DNA of 41,724 nucleotides, from NCBI GenBank assembly GCA_023896275.1, contig MLDA01000027.1:1-41724 (forward strand), given 5' to 3'. The DNA comes from Kocuria rosea subsp. polaris. GTDB lineage: Bacteria; Actinomycetota; Actinomycetes; Actinomycetales; Micrococcaceae. This document shows, piece after piece, positions 1-8,737 of this stretch. The notes beneath the pieces are model-generated. The model saw only the letters and a program-made list of their open reading frames with translations. It was not told the DNA's origin and made no database searches. Both the position numbers and the translations under genes were made by a program. Within the stretch, counting starts at the first letter, position 1. Every line of letters begins with the position of its first letter.

Positions 1-229
1 CCAAGGACTTCTCCGACCGCACCGCGACCTCGCCGGCGTTACGGATTCGAAGAGCATCCAGGTGGCGGCCGGCGGCTTCCATGGTCCGTGTGGCCTCGAT
101 CAGCGCCTCATCACCCTGGACGGCCAGCTCATCAGCAGTACCTGAGAGCGCGGCGATCACGGCGCGACCCCGGTCCGCCGGTGAGAGACCGGCGTACGTT
201 TCGGGGTTCAATAAGAGGTCCGCTTCCAT
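1..229 (-). CDS. DUF222/HNH endonuclease-type protein, 5' part only
   Basis: Reading frame open from an ATG at 229 to the window edge (76 codons, no stop). The visible N-terminus is helical and acidic and includes HLDALRIRNAGEVAVRSEKS. That resembles the early DUF222 helix (LDAlq..aAGEvA.RS) of the 13E12-type HNH endonucleases, which are numerous in Micrococcales genomes. The HNH domain would lie outside the window, so nuclease function cannot be confirmed. A TAGTAT box on the same strand (236-241) lies 6 nt upstream of the ATG, which supports this start and a leaderless mRNA. These genes are often multicopy and repeat-like, which could explain why the sequence begins here. The family call is a motif-level impression. 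Confidence 0.55.
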   Translation of the reverse strand, partial: MEADLLLNPETYAGLSPADRGRAVIAALSGTADELAVQGDEALIEATRTMEAAGRHLDALRIRNAGEVAVRSEKSL

Positions 230-235
230 GAACCA

Positions 236-241
236 ATACTA
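236..241 (-). promoter_or_regulatory. -10 box of the DUF222-type gene
   Basis: On the minus strand TAGTAT is followed by 6 nt and the ATG at 229. No Shine-Dalgarno sequence fits, so a leaderless transcript is inferred. No good -35 is visible. Confidence 0.4.
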
Positions 242-363
242 GTACACGACTTCGAAGAATGGAAGTGATTCTGAACCTTTTTAGAACGCGACGAGGTGCT
301 TGAAGACTGTTCGAAAAGCCTCGCCCCGCAGGCAACAGCGAACCGCTTGGGCATCCTTCGTAG

Positions 364-369
364 TACGGT
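364..369 (+). promoter_or_regulatory. Possible -10 box of pafBC
   Basis: TACGGT ends 7 nt before the GTG at 377 and no ribosome-binding site precedes that codon. This is the same arrangement as the other leaderless starts in the window. No convincing -35 is seen. Confidence 0.3.
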
Positions 370-376
370 GTGAAAC

Positions 377-2395
377 GTGACCGCCCAAACCAAGGTTGAT
401 CAAACCGAACGCTTCGTCAGCCTCTTCGTGACGCTTCTGCAGGCGCCACGCAGAGGACTCACCAAGGCTCAACTGCGTCATGCCATCGATGGATACCGGG
501 GCCTCAACGACAAGAACTTCGACTCCAAGTTCGAACGAGACAAGGCACACTTGCGTGAGCTCGGCATCGAGATCACAACCGAGGAGAACACCAGCGCCTC
601 CAGCGACTCCTTCTTCGAATCGGGCGTGCTCTACCGGCTTGATCCCACACGCTCGCAGATCCCAGCGATCAGCTTCAACTCACAGGAGGCCATGGCCCTC
701 GCTCTGGCCTCGAGCCTCTGGTCGGACCCGAACTTCGGCGGAGCAGCCGGGCGCGCTCTAGCCCGCCTGACGAGTACCAGCGCATTCGACGTCGACTCGG
801 CCCGCTTCAGCGCCCGCCTCACCGTGGGGGAGGCCGTCTTGACCCCGCTGACCCAGGCAGCGCTACGCGGGGAGACGGTCTCCTTCGCGTACCGCAACGT
901 TACGGGCGAGGAGTCTCTGCGTCATGTCGCCCCGTGGGGCCTCGGGTCCCGGTTCGGCCTCTGGTATCTGATCGCCTTCGATCTCCAGCGCCGCGAGGTC
1001 CGCATGTTCCGGCTCTCACGGATCGTTAGCGCCATCGAATCGACCGAAACCGTCGGCGTCCCCCCGCGCCCGGAAGGGTTCTCAGCCCGCGAATACCTCG
1101 CGCGCCTTTCAGCAGACGAAGCGACGACGACGGCTCGGATACGTCTCGCTCATGGGCGCGGCCAAGACCTCCGCGCCACGGCCACGCGCGTGGGCACCTC
1201 CGCGATTCCGGGATTCGACGATGTCGAGTTCGCGTTTCACGATGCAGAAGCGACGTCGGGCCGCCTAGCCGGTCTCGGCGTGGACGCCGAGGTGGTTTCA
1301 CCGCCCGAGCTGCGCGACGCCGTCGTCCGCCGATTGCAGGGAGCGCTGGCCGCACAATCGGCCCCACGCCCTGACTACGCCCTGAAGAAGACCGTTGCGA
1401 CCGGACGCAGTTCGGGCGTAGCCATGGCCGCACGCGCGCTGAGCATCGTAGCGTTCGTGCAGCACCGCGGATCCGCGTCGAGGGCGGAGATCCGCGAACA
1501 TTTCGGTATCAGCGAATCGACGTTAACCGCCGATTTGCAGCGGATCAGCATGCTCGGTCCTGACGACATCAGCCTCGGCACGCGCATCGATCTCGACTTC
1601 GAGGCTGACCCCGTGCAGATCAGCACGCCCCCCGAGCTCGAGGCCCCGCTGGTGCTGAGCCTGACGGAGGCTTTCGTGATGGTCATCGGGCTGCGAATGC
1701 TCGCCCAAGTCGAGGGGAACGTGACGAAGGCCGCCGTGGCCGCACTCACGAAGCTCGAAGAAGCAACCAAACACCTGCCGGTACTCGACGCCATCGATCT
1801 GCAGAGCCGCGCCGAAGATGACCCCGAACTCAGCGGAGCGATCAAGCGCGCCGTGGGGGAGCAGCGCACGCTGACCCTCGACTATTTCAGCCCGTCCCGC
1901 GACGAGATCACGGGCCGGACCGTCGAACCCATCCGGTTCCTCGAATCAGGCCCCGCCGCGTACGTTCAGGCCTACTGCCGTGAACGGCAAGGCATACGAC
2001 TGTTCCGGCTCGACCGCATCTTCGGCCACGTGCTGACGGAGGAGACCTTCGAGCTCGACGATCGACACCGCGTCGACACGCGCGACCTGACACGTAACCT
2101 CTACACCCCGCAGAACGACGACGGCGCCGTCGTGTTGGCGTTCGCGTCCCGCCTCGACGGGCTACTGCGAGACTACGCACCCACGCGCGTGGCCGCCGGT
2201 CACGGCGAGCACAAGGACTTTAGGATGGGGGAAGTGCGCATCGCCGGCTCCGCCCACGCACACCGGCTGGTCGCCGAGCACGGCGGCGACGTTTTCGTCG
2301 CCGAGCCGGAAACGCTGGCCGCGGAGACCGCGGAGTGGCTGCGGCGCGCGCTGACGAAGTACTCGATCGATTCTGAAAGTGGGAATGCGCCGTGA
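377..2395 (+). CDS. pafBC: Fused WYL-domain transcriptional regulator PafBC
   Basis: 672 residues, about twice the length of a single WYL regulator. It has two HTH-WYL-WCX units in tandem. The first winged helix is near residues 5-70 and the first WYL region near 155-220 (SFAYRN, LWYLIAFD, RMFRLSRI). The second HTH is near 348-395 (FGISESTLTADLQRI) and the second WYL near 488-555 (LTLDYFSPSRD, RLFRLDRI). PafB and PafC form the LexA-independent DNA-damage activator of Actinobacteria; they are separate genes in mycobacteria and fused in several Micrococcales. The GTG start follows a possible -10 box. The stop overlaps the next start by 4 bp (GTGA), and tatA and tatC follow, which is the usual actinobacterial order. 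No pup or prcBA genes lie in the window. The fusion is seen directly; the damage-response role comes from family knowledge. Confidence 0.88.
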   Translation: MTAQTKVDQTERFVSLFVTLLQAPRRGLTKAQLRHAIDGYRGLNDKNFDSKFERDKAHLRELGIEITTEENTSASSDSFFESGVLYRLDPTRSQIPAISFNSQEAMALALASSLWSDPNFGGAAGRALARLTSTSAFDVDSARFSARLTVGEAVLTPLTQAALRGETVSFAYRNVTGEESLRHVAPWGLGSRFGLWYLIAFDLQRREVRMFRLSRIVSAIESTETVGVPPRPEGFSAREYLARLSADEATTTARIRLAHGRGQDLRATATRVGTSAIPGFDDVEFAFHDAEATSGRLAGLGVDAEVVSPPELRDAVVRRLQGALAAQSAPRPDYALKKTVATGRSSGVAMAARALSIVAFVQHRGSASRAEIREHFGISESTLTADLQRISMLGPDDISLGTRIDLDFEADPVQISTPPELEAPLVLSLTEAFVMVIGLRMLAQVEGNVTKAAVAALTKLEEATKHLPVLDAIDLQSRAEDDPELSGAIKRAVGEQRTLTLDYFSPSRDEITGRTVEPIRFLESGPAAYVQAYCRERQGIRLFRLDRIFGHVLTEETFELDDRHRVDTRDLTRNLYTPQNDDGAVVLAFASRLDGLLRDYAPTRVAAGHGEHKDFRMGEVRIAGSAHAHRLVAEHGGDVFVAEPETLAAETAEWLRRALTKYSIDSESGNAP

Positions 2396-2736
2396 ACGTT
2401 GGGTCCTGGATTCTGCTCTGGACCGTCTTGGTTCTCGCCGCGCTGATCTTCCACGCGGTGGTCCTTTTCCGCGTCGGGTTGAAAGGCAAGCGCGTCTACG
2501 ACGCCGCACTTGAAACCGGCGGAGAATTTGCTCTCCTGCTCGATGAGAAGAAGGTGGCCGCCGGCGAGCCATCGAGCCAAGCCGGCGTCGCAGCGCTGTT
2601 CGTCGATCCCCAAGCGGCCCGCGAGATCTTTACGCAAGCCAAAGACGATCGTCGTGACGCACGAAGGCGTCGCCGAATCGACAACAAACGTTTACGTGGC
2701 CGGCCCCAGCGTTACGGGGATCTCCACCACCCGTAA
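2392..2736 (+). CDS. Small single-pass membrane protein, function unknown
   Basis: 114 residues starting with GTG inside the pafBC stop, so the two are probably translationally coupled. Residues 6-28 form one hydrophobic membrane segment (ILLWTVLVLAALIFHAVVLF). A charged cytoplasmic part follows and ends in a very basic tail (DDRRDARRRRRIDNKRLRGR). I do not recognise a named domain. Uncharacterised proteins of this size and layout occur between pafC and tatA in related Actinobacteria, so it may be a conserved member of this cluster. The arginine-rich tail could contact nucleic acid or lipid head groups, but that is only a guess. Gene reality is supported by tight spacing and a plausible membrane topology. 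Confidence 0.7.
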   Translation: MNVGSWILLWTVLVLAALIFHAVVLFRVGLKGKRVYDAALETGGEFALLLDEKKVAAGEPSSQAGVAALFVDPQAAREIFTQAKDDRRDARRRRRIDNKRLRGRPQRYGDLHHP

Positions 2737-2737
2737 C
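2711..2737 (+). repeat. 8-bp inverted repeat over the stop before tatA
   Basis: GTTACGGG (2711-2718) and CCCGTAAC (2730-2737) are perfect inverted arms with an 11-nt loop. They cover the stop codon of the upstream gene. No T-run follows, so a mild attenuator, mRNA-stabilising hairpin or operator are all possible. Confidence 0.4.
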
Positions 2738-2771
2738 GTAGACTTGTAAGCCAACGAAAGGAAATAACCAC

Positions 2772-3017
2772 ATGGGTATTCAGGGCTGGCAGTGGCTCAT
2801 CATCATCGCGCTCGTGCTGTTGCTCTTCGGTGCTCCGAAGCTCCCGGCTCTGGCACGCTCGATGGGGCAGTCGCTGCGCATCTTCAAGAGCGAGGTCCGC
2901 CACATGAAGGATGAGGGCGACGAGAAGAACACCGCCGACTCAGCGGCCGAAGAGCCCGTCGAGGGCAAGGTCATCGACCCTAAGGACGAAGACCCGCAGA
3001 GCCGCGGCAACGCGTAG
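2772..3017 (+). CDS. tatA: Twin-arginine translocase subunit TatA
   Basis: 81 residues, typical TatA size. It has a short N-terminus, one membrane helix (residues about 7-20, [13 protein letters not shown]), the hinge [24 protein letters not shown], and a charged tail rich in Asp and Glu. TatA oligomerises to form the protein-conducting element for folded twin-arginine proteins. An AAAGGAA ribosome-binding site lies 8 nt before the ATG. tatC starts 24 bp downstream. No separate tatB is present in the window. Likely substrates here include the Rieske protein QcrA, since actinobacterial Rieske proteins use Tat for their last segment. Confidence 0.93.
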   Translation: MGIQGWQWLIIIALVLLLFGAPKLPALARSMGQSLRIFKSEVRHMKDEGDEKNTADSAAEEPVEGKVIDPKDEDPQSRGNA

Positions 3018-3041
3018 CCGAGAAGAGACACCGTACTCAAC

Positions 3042-3845
3042 GTGGCGCCGAAAGCAGGACGCAAAAATTCCGAAGGGCGGATGTCCCTCAAAGAACACCT
3101 GATCGAACTTCGAAACAGGCTGTTCATCTCCCTCATCGCCCTCTTCGTGACGACGGTCGCCGGGTTCTTCCTCTACAACCCGGTCATGGAGATCATCATG
3201 GAGCCGCTGGCAGATGCCGGCGGCCAGGCGAACTTCGCCTCCGCGGTCTCGCCGCTGGACATGCTGATCAAGGTCTCAGTCTTCCTGGGATTGGTCATGT
3301 CCGCGCCGGTCTGGCTATACCAGCTGTGGGCCTTCATCGTGCCCGGGTTGCACAAGAAGGAAAAGTGGACCACCGTCGGGTTCATCAGCGCCGCGCTCCC
3401 GCTCTTCCTTGGCGGGATCGTTCTCGGCTTCTGGGCGCTGCCCTATGCCCTGATTTTCTTCGTCGGGCTGACCCCGGGCGGGGCGGTGAACTACGTCACC
3501 GCCCCCGAATACCTCGACTTCGTCTTGCGCCTGTTCCTGGCCTTCGGCATCGCGTTCCTCCTGCCCGTGCTCCTGGTCGGGCTGAACATGATCGGCATCT
3601 TGCCCGGCAAGCTGATCGTGAAGAACTGGCGTATCACCGTTTTCCTCATCTGTCTGGTCGCCGCGATGGCGGCCCCGGGCGGCGACGCCCTGACGATGTT
3701 CGTCCTCGCAGGCCCGCTGTTGCTTTTGTTCGTCGCGGCCACCGGCTTCTGCCTCTACAACGACAAGCGGCGCGCCAAACGCGCCGCCGAGCGCGACAGG
3801 GAGAACGAGCAGAACGCCAACAACGCCAGTCCGCTCCCGGATTGA
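3042..3845 (+). CDS. tatC: Twin-arginine translocase subunit TatC
   Basis: 267 residues. It opens with the TatC signature MSLKEHLIELRNRLFISL (the E of HLIELR is the twin-arginine recognition region). Six membrane segments follow, including LFLGGIVLGFWALPYALIFF and the FGIAFLLPVLLVGLNMIGI stretch. It binds the RR signal peptide and nucleates the translocase with TatA. The GTG at 3042 gives a 12-residue basic N-terminus; ATG at 3081 is an alternative start that would begin exactly at the conserved motif. The end is charged and cytoplasmic (KRRAKRAAERDRENEQ). It is probably co-transcribed with tatA and helY, the latter 33 bp downstream. Confidence 0.95.
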   Translation: MAPKAGRKNSEGRMSLKEHLIELRNRLFISLIALFVTTVAGFFLYNPVMEIIMEPLADAGGQANFASAVSPLDMLIKVSVFLGLVMSAPVWLYQLWAFIVPGLHKKEKWTTVGFISAALPLFLGGIVLGFWALPYALIFFVGLTPGGAVNYVTAPEYLDFVLRLFLAFGIAFLLPVLLVGLNMIGILPGKLIVKNWRITVFLICLVAAMAAPGGDALTMFVLAGPLLLLFVAATGFCLYNDKRRAKRAAERDRENEQNANNASPLPD

Positions 3846-3878
3846 CGAACCAACGGATAAGGAGACGGGCAGCAACTG

Positions 3879-6701
3879 ATGTCTTCGCCCGCTGAAAAGT
3901 ACGCGGCCGCGAAAAAGCGCGCCGCAGACTCCAAGACGGAACTGCACGACTTCCGTCAGTCGCTCGAATTCGAACTGGACCCTTTCCAGATCGAAGCCTG
4001 CGAGGCCGTCGAGGCCGAACGCGGCGTCCTTGTCGCCGCACCGACCGGCGCCGGTAAGACCGTGGTCGGCGAATTCGCCGTCCACCTCGCGCTCTCGCGT
4101 CAGCAGAAGGCGTTCTACACGACGCCGATCAAAGCTCTAAGCAATCAGAAGTACGCGGAATTGGCCAAGCGCTACGGTCACGACCGTGTCGGCCTGCTGA
4201 CCGGGGACACCAGCATCAACGGCGAGGCCGACGTCATCGTCATGACCACCGAAGTGTTGCGCAACATGCTCTACGCCGAGTCGGACACGCTGGTGGGCCT
4301 GGGCTTCGTCATCATGGACGAGGTTCACTACCTCGCCGACAAATTCCGCGGCGCCGTGTGGGAGGAGGTCATCATCCACCTTCCCCAGGACGTCCAGGTC
4401 ATCTCCCTCAGCGCGACGGTATCCAATGCGGAGGAGTTCGGCGGCTGGCTGGACACCGTCCGCGGCGACACTGCGATCGTTGTCTCCGAACACCGGCCGA
4501 TTCCGCTTTGGCAACACGTGATGGCGAACGGTCGCATCGTGGATCTTTTCGCCGGGGATGTCTCCTTCGACGAGGCCGCCGCAGCCGATGGGCCGGCAGA
4601 CGAGGAAGACGTCAAGGTCAACCCCGAGCTCGTCAAATTCGCGCAACGCGACATGCGCTCCGGCTTCCGTTCCGGGGGACCGCGTCGCGGGCGAGGCAAG
4701 ACCAGCCACGGTCATGGCCACGAGCGCGGACAACGGCCGCAGGTCAGCCAGAAGGTCACCCGGCCCGACATGATCCTGTCCCTGGACCGCGCGGCGCTTC
4801 TGCCGGCCATCGTTTTCATTTTTTCGCGCAAGGGCTGCGACGCCGCCGTCGATCAGTGCGTCCGCAGCGGCCTGGCGCTCACCACGCGTGAGGAGTCGAA
4901 AGAGATCGGCGAGGCCGTCGACCGAGTCGCGCACCAGATGCCCAAGGAGGACCTCGAAGTCCTCGGCTACTGGGGGTGGCGCGAGGGTCTCATGCGTGGC
5001 TTCGCCGCACACCACGCCGGCATGCTGCCGATCTTCAAGGAAGTGGTCGAGCAGTTGTTCGCCCGCGGTCTCGTCAAGGCCGTGTTCGCGACGGAGACGC
5101 TGGCGCTCGGCGTCAATATGCCCGCCCGGAGTGTCGTGCTCGAGAAGCTCGAGAAATTCAACGGCGAGCAGCACGTCACGGTAACCGCGGGGGAGTACAC
5201 CCAGCTGACGGGGCGCGCAGGGCGACGTGGAATCGACGTGGAGGGGCACGCCGTCGTGCAGTGGCAGCCCGGCACGGACCCGGCCGCCGTCGCCGGCCTG
5301 GCCTCGCGGCGCACCTACCCCCTGAACTCGAGCTTCCGGCCGACCTACAACATGAGCCTGAACCTCTTCGCCCAGTTCGGGCGGGACCGGGCGCGCTCGA
5401 TCCTCGAATCCTCGTTCGCCCAGTTCCAAGCCGACCGCTCCGTGGTCGGCATGGCCCGGCAAGTGCGTAGCCGTGAGGAGTCTCTGGCGGGGTACGAGAA
5501 GGCCATGCAGTGCCACCTGGGCGATTTCACGGAGTACGCCCGCCTGCGGCGAGACCTGACGAATGCGGAGAAGGAAGTCTCCCGGACCGCCACGCGTGCA
5601 CGCCGCAGTGCCGCCGAGGAGTCCCTGCACCAGCTCACCGTCGGTGACGTGCTCGACGTCGTCGGTCCGCGACGGTTGGGCCGCTGTGTGGTGATCGAAC
5701 TCTCCGATTCGCACCGCGACCCCCGCCCGACGATCCTGACCGAGGATAAACAGATCCGCCGACTGGGCAGCAATGACCTCGACGGACCCGTACAGATCAT
5801 CTCCCGCATCCGCGTTCCCAAGCACTTCACGGGCAAGTCGCCGAAGGAACGACGAGATCTGGCCTCCAGTGTGCGCAACGCCGTGCACGACGGGCGGCCC
5901 CCGCGACGCAACGCGGCCGGGTTCGAGTTCGGGGGCAACGCCAAGCAGGAGCGGCGAATCGCCGACCTGCGCCGCCAACTCAAGCGGCACCCCTGCCATG
6001 GCTGCTCCGACCGCGAGGATCACGCCCGCTGGGGTGAACGCTGGACGAAGCTGCGGGCCGAAACAGATCAGCTCAAGAGCCAGATCCGGGGCCGCACCAA
6101 CACGATCGCCAAGACCTTCGACCGGGTCTGCACCGTCCTCGAGTCCTACGACTACCTGCACACCGAACCGGAGACCGGGCAGATCTACACGACGCCGGCG
6201 GGGGACCGACTGCGCCGTATCTACGGAGAACGCGACCTGCTTTCCTCGCTCGTGCTCGAGTCCGGCGCCCTCTACGGTCTAGACGCCGCGGAACTCGCGG
6301 GAATCGTGACCGCGCTCGTGTACCAGGCCAAACGGGAAGACAACACCGTCCACCCGAAACTGCCGACCAACGCGATGTCCGAGGCCTGGGACGTCGCCGT
6401 GCGCCGGTGGAGCGAGCTGACCGACGCCGAGAACGAGCACCGACTCCCCGAGACCGCCGAACCCGAGTCGGGCCTGATCTGGCCCATGTTCAAGTGGGCC
6501 CAGGGCCGCGACCTCAAGGACTGCCTGCGCGGGGCGGACTTCGCAGCCGGCGACTTCGTGCGGTGGGCCAAGCAGGTCATCGACTCGCTCGACCAGCTGG
6601 CCAAGGTGCCGGACGTACCAGCAGGCTTCACTGCGACCTGCCGTGACGCCGTCGAACTCGTCCGCCGCGGCGTCGTCGCCTACTCCAGCGTCTCCGACTA
6701 A
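3879..6701 (+). CDS. helY: Ski2/Mtr4-type DEVH-box RNA helicase HelY
   Basis: 940 residues. Helicase motifs are in order: Walker A APTGAGKT near 50-57, motif II DEVH near 146-149, motif III SLSATVSN near 175, an HHAGMLP segment near 382, motif VI QLTGRAGRRG near 441-450. A DSHCT-type C-terminal helical domain covers roughly residues 770-940. Ski2-like helicases unwind RNA with ATP and, in eukaryotes, feed the exosome; the bacterial HelY partner is not established. An insertion of about 70 residues, rich in Gly, Arg and His (RRGRGKTSHGHGHERGQRPQ), lies near residues 265-290. AAGGAG sits upstream of the ATG. The location behind tatC is the usual one in Actinobacteria. Confidence 0.93.
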   Translation: MSSPAEKYAAAKKRAADSKTELHDFRQSLEFELDPFQIEACEAVEAERGVLVAAPTGAGKTVVGEFAVHLALSRQQKAFYTTPIKALSNQKYAELAKRYGHDRVGLLTGDTSINGEADVIVMTTEVLRNMLYAESDTLVGLGFVIMDEVHYLADKFRGAVWEEVIIHLPQDVQVISLSATVSNAEEFGGWLDTVRGDTAIVVSEHRPIPLWQHVMANGRIVDLFAGDVSFDEAAAADGPADEEDVKVNPELVKFAQRDMRSGFRSGGPRRGRGKTSHGHGHERGQRPQVSQKVTRPDMILSLDRAALLPAIVFIFSRKGCDAAVDQCVRSGLALTTREESKEIGEAVDRVAHQMPKEDLEVLGYWGWREGLMRGFAAHHAGMLPIFKEVVEQLFARGLVKAVFATETLALGVNMPARSVVLEKLEKFNGEQHVTVTAGEYTQLTGRAGRRGIDVEGHAVVQWQPGTDPAAVAGLASRRTYPLNSSFRPTYNMSLNLFAQFGRDRARSILESSFAQFQADRSVVGMARQVRSREESLAGYEKAMQCHLGDFTEYARLRRDLTNAEKEVSRTATRARRSAAEESLHQLTVGDVLDVVGPRRLGRCVVIELSDSHRDPRPTILTEDKQIRRLGSNDLDGPVQIISRIRVPKHFTGKSPKERRDLASSVRNAVHDGRPPRRNAAGFEFGGNAKQERRIADLRRQLKRHPCHGCSDREDHARWGERWTKLRAETDQLKSQIRGRTNTIAKTFDRVCTVLESYDYLHTEPETGQIYTTPAGDRLRRIYGERDLLSSLVLESGALYGLDAAELAGIVTALVYQAKREDNTVHPKLPTNAMSEAWDVAVRRWSELTDAENEHRLPETAEPESGLIWPMFKWAQGRDLKDCLRGADFAAGDFVRWAKQVIDSLDQLAKVPDVPAGFTATCRDAVELVRRGVVAYSSVSD

Positions 6702-6735
6702 GCGCCGCCCCCACCCGTCACGAAAGAGGATTTCT

Positions 6736-8349
6736 GTGTCTTCGCTGGTCATGTACCGCAACGGTTCCGTCTACTCGCCGGCGGACCCGCTTGCGACCGC
6801 CATGTTGATCGACGGCGACACCGTCGCCTGGATCGGTCAGGAGGCCGCCGCCGCGGCCCTGATCGACGAGCGGATGACCGTCGTCGAACTCGACGGCGCG
6901 CTTGTCGCTCCGGCCTTCTTCGACTCCCATGTGCACCTGAGTGAGCTGGGGGCCTCGCTCGAGCAGGTGGACCTCCGGGAGGCGCGTTCCACGTCGGAGC
7001 TGCTTGGTGCCGTCCGTGCCGCCGCCGTGCGCGCCCCGGGGCAACCCATCCTGGGCTTCGGGTGGGATGAAACCGACTGGGACACGCCCGTTCTGCCGTC
7101 CGTGAACGAGCTCGCCGACGCAGCGGCGGGTGCGGACGTCTACTTGGCCCGTGTGGATGTGCACTCTGCCCTCGTGGCCGGCCCCTCGGCCCCCGACCGC
7201 CCCGGAAGTTCCACCGCTCACGTCACCGGTGACCTTCACCGCACCATCCGGCACCGCGCGACCAACTACGACGACGCTACTCGGACGCGTTACCTCCGTT
7301 CGGCCCTCGAACACTATGTCCAGCACGGCTACGCCGGCGTCGCCGAGATGGCCGCGCCGCAGATCAGCGGCCGTCGGGACGCGGAGCTGCTCGAGGAACT
7401 CGTCGCCACCGATCCAGCATCGTATCCGCTGGTCCGCCTCTACTGGGCAGAGCTGGCCACCAGCGTCGCCGAGGCCGAGGCGCTGGCTCGCAGTTTCGGG
7501 GCCGCCTTCGCGGGCCTCGGCGGAGACCTCAATATCGATGGTTCGATCGGTTCGCGGACAGCCGCGCTACGGGCAGAATACTCGGACGCGCCGGGGAACA
7601 CCGGGGCCCTGATGCTCACCGCCGAACAGATCTCCGCGCACGTCGTCGCCTGCACCCAGGCGGGCGTGCAGGCCGGTTTCCACGTCATCGGCGATGCCGG
7701 AGCCGACGCTGCGACTGCTGGCTTCCGGCTCGCAGCCGCGGAGGTAGGAGCCGAGGCGCTGCAGCGGCTCGGCCACCGCCTCGAGCACGTGGAGATGGTC
7801 GACGACGACGTCGTCGCCACCCTGCTCGAGGCCGGAGTCACCGTCTCGCTGCAGCCGGCCTTCGACGCGAAATGGGGAGGGCCCGGAGGGTTGTACGCGT
7901 CCCGGCTCGGCACCGAGCGGACCCAGCGCATGAACGAGGTCGGACGCTTCCTCGCAGCTGGCATCCCGGTGTGCCTCGGCTCGGATGCACCGGTGACCGA
8001 GGTCGACCCGTGGGGGAGCGTCAAGGCCTGCCTGAACCTGTCCACGGACTCTGCTCGTATTTCGGCGCGCGCGGCATTCCTGGCGCACACTCGCTCCGGG
8101 TACCGTGCGGCCGGCGTCGATATCCCCTTCGGCGGGCAGCTCGTACCCGGGGGAGAGGCCACGTTCGCCGTGTGGAGTGCCTCGGAGCTGATGGTGCAGA
8201 CGCCCGACTCCCGAGTGGCCTCTTGGAGTACGGATGCGCGCGCCGGAACTCCGCTCCTGCCGGTTATGGAGAATGAGTTTCCACGTTGCCTCCGCACGGT
8301 ACGAGCTGGGCGCGTGCTTTACGCGGAGGACGCCTCAGTCGTCGCATGA
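6736..8349 (+). CDS. YtcJ-like amidohydrolase
   Basis: 537 residues from the GTG at 6736, chosen because AAAGAGGA lies 6 nt upstream; the frame stays open further 5' but without a ribosome-binding site. Metal-site motifs of the amidohydrolase superfamily are visible: DSHVHLSELG near 62-71 (HxH), HVIGDAGAD near 315 (His), GHRLEHVEM near 346 (His), and GSDAPVTEVDPW near 413 (the catalytic Asp). The NIDGSIGSRTA segment is typical of the YtcJ/NfdA (Amidohydro_3) branch, which hydrolyses N-formyl or amide bonds of unclear natural substrates. It follows helY by 34 bp and may be the last gene of that transcription unit. The substrate is unknown. Confidence 0.85.
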   Translation: MSSLVMYRNGSVYSPADPLATAMLIDGDTVAWIGQEAAAAALIDERMTVVELDGALVAPAFFDSHVHLSELGASLEQVDLREARSTSELLGAVRAAAVRAPGQPILGFGWDETDWDTPVLPSVNELADAAAGADVYLARVDVHSALVAGPSAPDRPGSSTAHVTGDLHRTIRHRATNYDDATRTRYLRSALEHYVQHGYAGVAEMAAPQISGRRDAELLEELVATDPASYPLVRLYWAELATSVAEAEALARSFGAAFAGLGGDLNIDGSIGSRTAALRAEYSDAPGNTGALMLTAEQISAHVVACTQAGVQAGFHVIGDAGADAATAGFRLAAAEVGAEALQRLGHRLEHVEMVDDDVVATLLEAGVTVSLQPAFDAKWGGPGGLYASRLGTERTQRMNEVGRFLAAGIPVCLGSDAPVTEVDPWGSVKACLNLSTDSARISARAAFLAHTRSGYRAAGVDIPFGGQLVPGGEATFAVWSASELMVQTPDSRVASWSTDARAGTPLLPVMENEFPRCLRTVRAGRVLYAEDASVVA

Positions 8350-8422
8350 TGCCTTTTGAGCCTCACCGAGTCGTTTCGGTACTGACTAGGTTCGATCCTG
8401 AACGGCACTGGTCACACAGCGG

Positions 8423-8450
8423 TTGACAGTGTGGGATGAGCCACTAGGCT
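8423..8450 (+). promoter_or_regulatory. Consensus-like promoter in the gap before ppm1
   Basis: TTGACA (8423-8428), 16-bp spacer, TAGGCT (8445-8450). The -35 is a perfect consensus. Transcription would begin near 8457 and run through three hairpins (8474-8611) before the coding region at 8738. Confidence 0.5.
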
Positions 8451-8456
8451 GGTGAA

Positions 8457-8612
8457 TCACCGGCAGCTTCCGACGGGTTTCCCGCTCCACACGATCCCTC
8501 GTCTGCCGTGCCGGGAGACCGGCAAGCACGACAGGGGAAAACCCCGATGGCATTAGAAAACAATGGGGGACACGCGCGCCGCCATTGGTCCGAAGCCATC
8601 GGGGTTTTCCCT
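8457..8612 (+). ncRNA. Candidate structured RNA or long 5' leader
   Basis: The 388-bp gap between the amidohydrolase and the mannosyltransferase shows no coding pattern. It contains three successive stem-loops: CGGG/CCCG with a TTT loop (8474-8484), TGCCGG/CCGGCA with a GAGA tetraloop (8509-8524), and a large hairpin. The large hairpin has perfect 17-bp arms GGGAAAACCCCGATGGC (8535-8551 with 8595-8611) and an inner CAATGG/CCATTG stem (8561-8566 with 8582-8587). The promoter at 8423-8450 would transcribe all of it. It could be a small RNA, a riboregulator of the downstream gene, or only a terminator for the upstream operon. It matches no riboswitch I recognise. Confidence 0.4.
8535..8611. repeat. 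17-bp perfect inverted repeat
   Basis: Arms 8535-8551 and 8595-8611 are perfect complements. The 43-nt interior itself folds. There is no T-run after the right arm and no clear target-site duplication, so neither a standard terminator nor a small transposable element is clearly supported. Confidence 0.7.
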
Positions 8613-8687
8613 CGTTCACGGCTATACCGTCCGTGACTCTCGCCTGACGACCACCACGTTTACAGCGACCTGACAGGATCACGGCCG

Positions 8688-8693
8688 TATACT
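8688..8693 (+). promoter_or_regulatory. -10 box upstream of the mannosyltransferase
   Basis: TATACT would place a start near 8700, giving a leader of about 38 nt to the GTG at 8738. No well-spaced -35 is present, so this may be a secondary promoter. Confidence 0.35.
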
Positions 8694-8737
8694 AGGGCAC
8701 TGGCATCCACCCCCGTTCAGAAGGGCACCACTGCTCC

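Noticed and set aside
4137-6161. 674-codon open frame on the minus strand inside helY
   Set aside because: It mirrors the helY coding strand, has no ribosome-binding site or domain, and is typical of antisense frames in GC-rich genes.
8535-8611. Small inverted-repeat transposable element
   Set aside because: The 17-bp arms would fit, but no flanking duplication is visible and no second copy is seen in the window.
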